Below, piece after piece: positions 32,601-41,032 of a stretch of DNA of 64,000 nucleotides. Made by a program: the position numbers and the translations under genes. The stretch's first letter is position 1. Each line of letters opens with the position of its first letter. The notes beneath the pieces are model-generated. The model made no database searches, was not told the DNA's origin, and saw only the letters and a list, made by a program, of their open reading frames with translations. Source of the stretch: Thereva unica (Eukaryota > Arthropoda > Insecta > Diptera > Therevidae); assembly GCA_949987705.1 (NCBI GenBank), contig OX465281.1, positions 158,920,393 to 158,984,392 of the forward strand, in the 5' to 3' direction.

Positions 32601-33437
32601 TCATTTGGTAAAAAAATCGCGTGTGGTATTTTTCGCATTACGAAGGCCCTTTTTCGGACTATTTACTGGACTATTAGGTAACTCTTTGTGTATACCTTCA
32701 TTATATTCTAAGTCTACTTCCAAGATATACCCCACTGGAGAGTCATCTAGTATATTTAAATCAATGCTATCAATAAATTTAAACCATTCGAGCTCTCCGT
32801 ATGGTAAATATTGTGACATAGCCCAAGAATACATGGCATTAACTTCGAAATACATAAGGAATACGTCTGCATAATTAGGATCATACTCTTGCATATATTT
32901 CTTGTTAGTTTTCCCATGCTTGCTCCTCCGCGTATTCCTTTTTCCAAGAACATTAAGATATCTACGTCACTGATGTAATATAGTTCTACATTTGTATATT
33001 TTAACATAGCATCCCAAGCTAATCCTGATGAGGTGTAATAATGCGCAGGATCGAGAGTGTAATCTTTTATACAGGTATCACGGAAAATTTCAAATACGTC
33101 TGCTATATTTTCATATATATGTAAGTCGCTCCTAAGGCCATAGCATAAGCGCGTGCTAATATTCCTCCTTTGTAATGTTACATTCCAATAAAATACTATA
33201 AAGTTGTTCAAAAGCTGGAAGCTGTGTTTCCAACAATTTTTCCTCATTCTGGATATACCCGTAAGGAAACACACATTTCCTCGTTAAAAGCTTCAACTTT
33301 TTATCATTTAGATTAGAATACTCTGCACGAACAATTCTTTTTTCTTGTAAGCTAGACGCCAGTTTATCCAGCGATGATGCAATGAATCGAAACGAAGCAA
33401 CAAATTTGAAATTTGTTTTGTATCCTTCTATATACAA
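32601..33437 (-). pseudogene. Polinton/Maverick-type protein-primed DNA polymerase B fragment
   Basis: Minus-strand remains of a DNA_pol_B_2 family polymerase, as found in Polintons and their virus relatives. In order: FRFIASSLDKLASSL, KLLTRKCVFPYGYI, VFEIFRDTCIKDYTLDP, GLAWDAMLKYTNVEL, EKGIRGGAS, and YFEVNAMYSWAMSQYLPYG, the last carrying the Asp-containing motif A region that is D-x-N-x-L-Y in active enzymes but E-x-N here. At least two frame changes separate the pieces. Exonuclease and palm/thumb ends are missing. Isolated fragment: no integrase, ATPase or capsid gene recognised nearby. Confidence 0.8.
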
Positions 33438-33492
33438 CCACAGAAATATATTTATCTATGTTATTTGGAATTATAGACAAGTAAAAAATATT

Positions 33493-33653
33493 GGATTTTA
33501 AAAGCGTACAATATTCAAAATGGCCCCCAAAATGTATTACATAATAATGAAAAAACATATGTTTGGTTGAAAAAACTGACTTAGTCTGTTTTTTCATTAT
33601 TAATACGTTTTTGCGGACCATTTTGAGCATTGTTAAAATTTCAAATCCACTAT
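33493..33653. repeat. imperfect 160-bp palindrome
   Basis: GGATTTTAAAAG ... CAAAATGGCC ... AATAATGAAAAAACA pairs with TGTTTTTTCATTATT ... GGACCATTTTG ... AAATTTCAAATCC. Probably a hairpin MITE. Confidence 0.75.
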
Positions 33654-33678
33654 TTTTTACTTGCAATGATACAAGGTT

Positions 33679-34144
33679 GGGGGCCTCGGTAGCCTAGGGA
33701 GTAAGGCGTCTGGCTACTATCCCAGAGGTCCCGGGTTCGAATCCCGGCCAGCCCCACGGTCCTTCGCCTTTTCCACTTTCCCACCTACATAACTTTCCTT
33801 CTTTCTTCTTCCCTCTTTACATTCCTGATTCCTTCTGTCATAGCCTTAGTTAGCCCTTCCCCGCTTCACCAAAAGCGCATGTCATCGGTTGGTTGATGAG
33901 ATTCAACTCGTTTCAGGAGGCATAACACTCCAGCGAATTGTTTCTCGATGCCCCGATGACAAAGTCGCCAGTAATGGTTGGGAGTAGGTGGACTGCAAAA
34001 AATATCGCTGGTAGGTTGTGACAGTTCCTTTCTTCCCCGACTAGAGCTGCTGTTCGACATTGCACTCTATATGAAGAAAATAGATTGTCGACACAGTATA
34101 AAGGGCGTTTCCTGTGACTCTAGTCTTTCACAGAAAAAAAAAAA
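33679..34144 (+). mobile_element. tRNA-derived SINE
   Basis: tRNA-like head 33679-33757 with Pol III A box TAGCCTAGGGA (33690-33700) and a perfect B box GGTTCGAATCC (33734-33744). The acceptor arm and 8-nt anticodon loop do not form a good tRNA, so it is not a functional tRNA gene. A pyrimidine-rich body of about 370 bp follows and ends in an A-run (34134-34144). AAGGTTG before the head and AAGGTTTG after the tail are a probable short target duplication. Confidence 0.85.
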
Positions 34145-35319
34145 GGTTTGAAGAAAAGTTTAAGCTTTCGAATATTGATCCAGCGAAATCCATGGACCAA
34201 GAGGAGCGTTTTTACAAGGTCGCCTTTTTTTGCACAAAGTGAAATTTCAAGGAAACTGTTCAATATTTCGCAACAAAAATTACACCGTTTTTTCAGCTAG
34301 CAAGAAGAAACAACTTTATAATTAAATTTTGATTTTTTTCGATCCGAGGTCACGTTTTTCTTTTCTAAAAAGCGTTTTTTAAACTTTCCGGGATTTTTTA
34401 GGTTAGGTTCGCCATTCCAAAATCCGAAAAAGAAAACGCTATCTTTTTTAGAATTTTTTTTCCTATATGACCATATTTTTTGTTTCCTGATGGCAATTAT
34501 TAGATGGATTTGCGTAGATTGATTGGACTATAGGTGCTTCGTGTTTTTGGTAGTGTTCAGTATGAAAGGTTTTATAAGAAATCGGCTTTAAGATGCATTC
34601 AAAGTCAGCGTAGATAGTAAATGGTACACGTTCCTTATTCTTAAAGTTTTCAAATTACAGTTTCCCCTCCTTTGGGAAGATCACTTTGTAATTGTTTACT
34701 TTTTCACAATCTGTCGAATATTTCTCCAAATCAGCAAAAGTATAAAAATAATGAAGACAGCGATCGCAAATGAGTTTCTTACTGTGGTGATTACTTACTT
34801 GAGATGATACCAAACGAGATAAATTCTTTATCCAAATATAATGATATTTAACTTTATGTTCGCCTTTGCCCTCATCGCCACAAATGGTGGATGTGCTGTT
34901 CTTTCTTATTATTGGTGAGATCTGTTTCTTTTTTTTTTGTGATAAGATTACGCTTAGGAGTCACGCTTTGTACTACTAGTCCGCCATGTCGCACAAGTCA
35001 TGGTGCAAAGAGTAGTTGTAAGCTTGATCTAAAGGATAAATGGGATAGGATAGGTTAGGAGTCTGGAGGGTGCGTGAGTTTTCGTTGGGACTCTGAGATG
35101 TTATATGAGCTTGGAAACACCGACTGCGGAAGAGAGTTCCACAATCGAGTTGTTCTATTTATAAACGAACTGATAAACCGTTGGCGCAACGGTGAATTAG
35201 CCTTTATTTTTGTTGAGAATGTAGACATTTATGCTCATATTATTTGTTTTTCAAACTTTGCTATATCCGTCCTGATTATAGGAAAACTGATTCGTTCAAA
35301 ATTTAATACGGTAGAGTAG
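34145..35319. other. no recognised gene; short dispersed motif at 35095-35155
   Basis: CCGACTGCGGAAGAGAGTTCC ... TCGAGTTGTTCTAT at 35108-35155 resembles 28645-28680, where it borders the minisatellite. Otherwise AT-rich DNA without a recognised gene. Confidence 0.4.
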
Positions 35320-35640
35320 TGTGGGTACATTGCAGCGCGTTGTGGATGCTTTGCAACGGGGTACATTGCTGACATCACTGTCGCAAAAGCTGCACGGGAA
35401 AATTAAACTGAAATTTGTTTATAAAGATTTGTTTAATTAAAAGACGAATTCTATTTTAATTATTATATTTATTATCAGCTGCTTTGTTAGGCGGTAAGGT
35501 TCGTTAAAATTTCTCGCGTTAATCCGTTCGTACTCGATTCGTTGTAGCAACTGGCTCTTGATGTGTTGAGTAGAGAACTTCTGGACGATATTGCGGGACT
35601 ATTTAACGGGTAGATTACGGGTATTGCTTAAAATTTAACA
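35320..35640 (-). repeat. possible 3' LTR of a minus-strand BEL/Pao copy
   Basis: On the minus strand, GCCGGAGGA (polypurine tract) is followed by TGTTAAATTTTAAGC at 35640. A plausible CA end lies at 35320. Edges uncertain. Confidence 0.35.
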
Positions 35641-35649
35641 TCCTCCGGC

Positions 35650-37860
35650 CCGCGTAGAGTAAGGGGAAATTTCCAGCGAATATAATAGTTGAATCGGCCT
35701 CCTTAACCTTGAGCCATTTGAAAATCGCACCTGACATGCGCGTAAGTTTAAATATCTGCAAGGGTAAATTTCTTCGATAACAGCCGGTTTCCAAAGGAGT
35801 CGAGGTTGCTTTTAGTCGTATACTAGAACGACATCTCCTTTCTTTAAATCCGAAAAAAAAACTGTTGAGGTCCAGTATGAGCCGAGCGTAATCTCTGAAA
35901 ATACTCCGTTCTCCAGCGATTGAAAAAGAGATTTGTCAATCTAAGACGAGATTTCCATTTTTTACGTATTAGTGGAGTCAGATGAGCATCAAATTTTAGT
36001 GAAAAGGGAATTGTCTCGAGAGTAAAATTTTTTTTTGGGACTTGTTAGTTACATCGAATACTATACGAAATGGACATTTTCTACCTCTAACAACCGCCGC
36101 TACGTAAGTTATCGGCCATTATGTCAAAAATTTACCATTTTGGTCGTTCTTTCTAAACATAGATGTGTATATCTCGGCATGTGTAGGTTCGAAAAAATCG
36201 AAAAAAATAGAGGCTGTTTGTTATGATATTGGCTACCAGCGGTTACAATATGAAATCCTTATCTGCACACATAACCTCAAAAAAAAAATCAAAAACTGAA
36301 GAAACTGCAGAATTTTGGTTTTTTGGTGAAAACTTCGAATATTTGTAGTAAAATTTGATGAAATTTTCAAAAGTTATACTTTATAATGTGATCAATAACT
36401 GGTTAAAATTTCAAGTCAAAATATCTAAAACAAGGCTCAAAAATTTCAAATTTGAAAATTGATTGGCCTATCAGTTTTGTGCATCGCTTCGTATGAGGTT
36501 CTTACTTTTTTTAAAATATAGCTTCTTTTATGCACTTTTGATGGTGAAAAAGAAAAAAATTTAAACTTGAAGAAAAGTGAAAACAAAAAATTGAATCGAC
36601 TATTTTTGCATTTTTTCGTCAATTTTTTAGAAAAATTTGACCTTTTTTGGCAAAGTTCAATTTCTATTGTATTATTAGTTCATTTTTGACATATGATGAT
36701 CGAAAAATTGACTTTTATCAAAAACTGTGTATTTTTTTTAAAAAAAAATTTACGAAAAAATGCAAAAATAGTCGATTTTGATTCGATTTTTTCACTTTTC
36801 TTCAAATATAAATTTTTTTCTTTTCTACCATGATAAAGTGCCTAAAAGAACCTGCATTTAAAAAAAAGAAAGAACCTCATACGATGCGATGCACAAAACT
36901 GATAGGCCAATCAATTTTCAAATTTGAAGTCAATATCTGAGCCTTGTATTAGATATTTTGACTTGAAATTTTAACCATTTATTGATCACATTATAAAGTA
37001 TAACTTTTGAAAATTTCATCAAATTTCATTAAAAATATTCGAAGTTTTCACCAAAAAACCAAAATTCAGTAGTTTCTTCAGTTTTTGATTTTTTTTGAGG
37101 TTATGTGTGGAGATAAAAGTTTCATATTGTAACCGCTGGTAGCCAACATCATAACGAACAACCTCTATTTTTTCGATTTTTTCGGACCTACACATGCGAA
37201 GATATACGCATCTATATTTAGAAAGAACGACCAAAATGGTAAATTTTTGACATAATGGCCGATAACTTACGTAGCGGCGGTTGCTAGAGGTAGAAAATGT
37301 CCATTTCGTATAGTATTCGATGTAACTAACATGTTCCAAAAAAAAAATTATACTCTCGAGACAATTCCTTATGTTTTGCTCATCTGACTCCACTATATGT
37401 CGTCAGATGTACTATGCGATTCAGCTATCTGGTTGGAAAAAATCCCTATTAAAAAATGGAAGGGGGTTAGAGGAGACAGATCCAAAGAATAGTTATATGT
37501 CAGCGGTCTTGAGTTAACGGCAAATTCTGCTTCTATTAGAAACCTCTGAAGTTGGTCTACCGTGAGAGCTGCACGTCCGATGGTAGATTTCAAAACATCC
37601 TTTACACTCTTGACGAGACTTTCATAAAAACCTCCCCACTATGGGGCTCGCTTGACGATGAATTTCTAATTAATTCCTTGGTTAGCAACATACCCTTCTA
37701 CTGACCCAGATTCGATGAAATTTCCAAATTCTCTTAACTCCAAAGAAGCGCGTTTAAATGTAAGGGCGTTATCGGAGATAATTATTTTAGGTATACCTCT
37801 GCGAGTGAAGAAACGGCGTAGAGCAAGAAGGCAGGACTCTGCGTGTATACTGGACTGGGC
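35650..37860 (-). pseudogene. BEL/Pao integrase, split by a foldback element
   Basis: Minus strand, upstream part 37860-37396: AQSSIHAESCLLALRRFF, IPKIIISDNALTFKRAS, APxWGGFYESLVKSVKDVL, AEFAVNSRPLTYN, LSPLTPFHFLIG. After the 1.4-kb foldback element, the gene resumes at 35966 with the C-terminal DUF5641-type domain (WKLAVIEEIYPC-like, RRPIQLLY-like), in several frames. The uninterrupted target reads through in frame across the insertion point. It has stops elsewhere (for example APxWGG has lost its Trp). Ends at the GCCGGAGGA tract. Confidence 0.8.
35970..37395. mobile_element. 1.43-kb foldback element with about 650-bp arms
   Basis: Left end TAGTGGAGTCAGATGAGC, right end its exact inverse. 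Arms 35970-36625 and 36745-37395 are highly similar; the spacer is about 120 bp. A 3-bp TAT duplication (35967-35969, 37396-37398) and the interrupted BEL/Pao codons fix the insertion site. Matching ORFs in both arms are a by-product of the symmetry. Confidence 0.9.
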
Positions 37861-38750
37861 TAGAATGTAGTGCGGACGGTTGTAGCCGCCAGTCCATCAT
37901 AGCGCATATCAATTCAAAGTTTATCACCGCTATTGAATTAAATAAACAATAACAATATTCCAATTCTAATCACACAAAACAAAACAATAATCAATTAAAA
38001 CTAGTGGGATGTTGTGCCTAGAGACTAGCCACTAATTACGCTTTTTCATGGTATTCTTTCTGTTGAATAACACTTCAGATTGGATGACAATATATTAAGT
38101 GGAGATTGATCCGCACTCACTTCCAACCCGCCGGATCTGGGAATCGAGGCCAATAATTCGAATGTGTCAAATTGAAAAAAAAAAAAAAGCACATCACACA
38201 TGTAAACACTATAGAAAACGAATCTAAACATTTTTCTTTGGATTGGAGGAAAATCTAATGTGATGCACTTTGCACAAGAGAATTAGGTGTATTATTTTAC
38301 TTAAACATACATGTCTTATTGTTAAAAATTCGGCTTACCGCACCCTAGTTTGGCCATGGAGATTAATAAGTATCACACTGACCAACGCTATATATAATTA
38401 ATCTTGAAAAGTTTTTGCTAAAGGCTTATGTAGGTTATAAGTTGTGAGACTGCGTAATCTAAGACTTAACAAAGTATTTAACAAGCACTACAATATAATC
38501 ATCATAGCTTAAAAAAAAGGAAATCAAATGTAAACAATAAAATTCTTTGATTCTTCACCCACGTCATGGTATATTTCTTTATTCAATATAAACAATAGTT
38601 TTTGAGCTGCAAATAAAAACTATATGCCATAATTTCGTTATCATCGGTTTTTGTTCTGGAAGCAAATTTAGAGACGTATTCATGTCAAAAACTTGGTTCA
38701 TATGAAACAAAATCCCCGAAGGTAATTAAAAAAAATTATTATGACGAAAA
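37861..38750. other. no recognised feature
   Basis: AT-rich sequence beyond the BEL/Pao fragment. No ORF, repeat or RNA gene recognised. Confidence 0.4.
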
Positions 38751-38753
38751 AAA

Positions 38754-38825
38754 AGCACCGCGAGCCGAAGGATCGAACTCGCAGCCCCACAGACGAGGGA
38801 CTTTCCCTAGCCCTTTATAGTCCAT
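38754..38825 (-). mobile_element. possible tRNA-like SINE head
   Basis: On the minus strand: AAAGGGCTAGGGAAAGTCCC (A-box-like) and GAGTTCGATCC (B box) in the right order and spacing, followed by a T-rich run. Too short to confirm. Confidence 0.35.
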
Positions 38826-38970
38826 GGAGTGGTACTTTAACATTGCAAAAATGCAGGACAAGGTTTTATTTTTGGGATGTGTAGGGGGGGTCAGGGTGAG
38901 CTTAAGTTTGAGTTTTCGGGATTCTAACCCCCCCCCCTTTGGCCGCCATCTTGGAAAACGTATGCAAATG
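38818..38970 (+). repeat. dispersed repeat, copy 2
   Basis: Matches 7600-7765 from TAGTCCATGG to GGCCGCCATCTTGG, without the DDE gene downstream; possibly a deletion derivative of that element. Confidence 0.75.
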
Positions 38971-39610
38971 GTTTTTCCACTATATCTCCGAAGCGGCACA
39001 TTTTACCGGAAATTTGCAAGGACACTTTTTGTTTAGAATTAAATAATCAATTTATTACTTAGAAATTTTGTGGTAAAATTAATAATTAAGAAGTTATAAG
39101 CCTTAGAACACAGAAATTAGTCACAATATTTTCTTTAAAGGCTCTTTTTTGTTGTTTAAATATACTTCTGGTTGAAATTTCCAGACCATTTCCTCAGTTT
39201 TTGGTCTTTTGACCAAGAGCTACATTTTGAGATATGGCCCAAGTCTGTAGCTGCAGTACCTACTTTCAGAGATGAAAGTAGGCTTCAGACGGGCAGAGCC
39301 TCTGTATAAGCTTTTTTTTTTTTTTTTTGAAAAAGCTAAAACTAAGTGCGCGTGAAGTGATAAAAAAAATCAGGTGCGGTCATGGGACCCCCGTCAGGAA
39401 CGAAGTTCCTTACGATTTTTCTACAACTGCGAATGTAACTCCAAATAAAATCTGAATATTTTATTTATTTTTACTTTATACCATTTTTCAAGCAAATAAT
39501 GTAAAGGATCGAATTAAATCAAAAATTTAATTTAATATTTTAGGAAAATATTTATTATAATATTAACATTCCAAAACTTTCCAAAAAAAAAAATTTCAAA
39601 TTTGTTCACC
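38971..39610. other. no gene; poly-T run at 39311-39329
   Basis: Continuation of the dispersed repeat is possible, but I cannot define its end. Confidence 0.4.
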
Positions 39611-39617
39611 AATTGTA

Positions 39618-40577
39618 ACATAGAAATTATTGGCTTATGATAACTATAATAAGATGCATATACTTCAGAATCAATTTTGTCCAAGAATAAACTGTAGTAC
39701 AGTATTTCGTTGTGTACTGTGCTGGATCGTTATTCATACTCAAATTAAATGTGTCAGATAAAAAGGATGTGAAGATTTTAAATTTGTCTTTTTCATTGAA
39801 GTTAATATTAAAGTCTCCAGCTAATATTAGTGGAAGCTTATGACATAGTAGTTAAGATTCTCTCTCAGTATATTTTAACAGGGATCGATGAATAAATAAT
39901 GTAATATTCTCAATCTTTTGATTTGGTGATATATAAACAGCTACAATAACTATTTCATGATCGTTTCTTATTTTACAAATCACTGAACAAATGTCTCCAA
40001 CTGATGAATGGCTAGTACTCAATGCACTCATGTTGGACAAAATAGTTTCCATATTTGGTTGGCAAATGTTGACACTATCTTTATAGTTTTGGTACATTGC
40101 GACCCCACCTGCATGAATACATATTGTCTCGTTTATAATGAGAAATGCAATTGTTTCAGTAAGTAATAGAATATTACAATTTTCAGTAACTGGATCAATG
40201 AAATCTAAAATATGATTTTTTAAACTTTGGCAATTAAAAGTTAATACTGAAAGACCTATTTTGTTACAAATCATATCCAAAACCATTTGCGTTCTGGTCT
40301 GCAATGTGTTTAAAGATAATCTTTGAAATTCTTGCAGCAATTTCTCTGTTGATCTAGCTTGCTTTCGATTATGATAAAACTTAAATTTCGTTGGATCATC
40401 TTGAGGTGTTACAATATATAAATTTTCTATATTTGTTGCACGAGATAACGCAACGTATACAAGTTCTTGGGAATGATCTTTGCTGTACTCGTAAACAATT
40501 TCACTGAAAGTTCCACCCTGCGATTTATGTATGCTCATAGCGCAAGCCGCAATTAAAGGTGGTGTTCCACTTATCAT
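39618..40577 (-). pseudogene. Helentron (Helitron) helicase C-terminus fused to an endonuclease domain, fragment
   Basis: Minus strand. Starts inside the last helicase motifs of a Rep-helicase: PLIAACAMSIHKSQGG and ELVYVALSRATNIENLYI (motifs V/VI of the SF1 helicase), then a linker, then an apurinic-like endonuclease (LSVLTFNCQSLKNHILDF, LLLTETIA, and LAGDFNINF after a TAA at 39849-39851, in the same frame). A C-terminal endonuclease marks the Helentron branch of Helitrons. The Rep nuclease and most of the helicase are missing: the frame breaks off where the satellite begins at about 40559. The endonuclease is also broken by the stop and lacks its C-terminus. Confidence 0.85.
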
Positions 40578-40739
40578 ACCCTTTCATTTGATACCCATGT
40601 CGAGGGAACTGTGAAGAAAATGGTAATCCGCCTTCTTGAGATGGCCGCCATGAATATAAAGACATAGCCTCCTGCATTCTACTTATAATGCCCTTTCATT
40701 TGATATCCATGTCGAGGGAGTGGTGAAGAAAATGGTAAT
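40559..40739 (+). repeat. satellite block (about 1.4 units)
   Basis: GTTCCACTTATCATACCC, TTTCATTTGATACCC, GAAGAAAATGGTAAT motifs of the large satellite, directly abutting the Helentron fragment and cut by the non-LTR insertion at 40739. Confidence 0.95.
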
Positions 40740-40795
40740 GTAAGAGTTAACCCTTCTAGCACAGAAGGCGCACTTTTCAGTTAAGCATGAAAATC

Positions 40796-40866
40796 TATAT
40801 ATACATACACATACACACATATATATATATAAATATATATATGTATATATATATACATATATAGAG
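40796..40866. repeat. TA-rich microsatellite in the 3' UTR
   Basis: Alternating TATATA, CATACA and ATATGTATA runs. Confidence 0.95.
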
Positions 40867-41032
40867 TTTCTCTTCTAACGCAGAAGGCGCACTTCCCAGC
40901 ATGGCTGGGAAATTTTACCACTGCCGTGGCTCAGCTGAGACATGCAAACATAAAATATTAAAAACATAAAAGTTCAAAAACATTAAACAGAGAAGCATGC
41001 AAAACTAATAAGGGAGTGAGGCACGCAGAGAG

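Noticed and set aside
32601..33437. A recent virus insertion
   Set aside because: Only one decayed polymerase fragment with several breaks and no capsid, ATPase or integrase gene; an old Polinton-type remnant explains it.
33679..33757. Functional tRNA gene
   Set aside because: A and B boxes are good, but the acceptor stem is poor, the anticodon loop has 8 nt, and a 370-bp body with an A-tail follows; it is a SINE head.
35045..35062. TTAGG-like telomeric repeat (TAGGATAGGTTAGGA)
   Set aside because: Only about two imperfect units; not a telomere or interstitial telomeric array.
36035..37393. ORFs with matching peptides at 36035-36226 (+) and 37019-37393 (-)
   Set aside because: They match only because they lie in the two arms of the foldback element.
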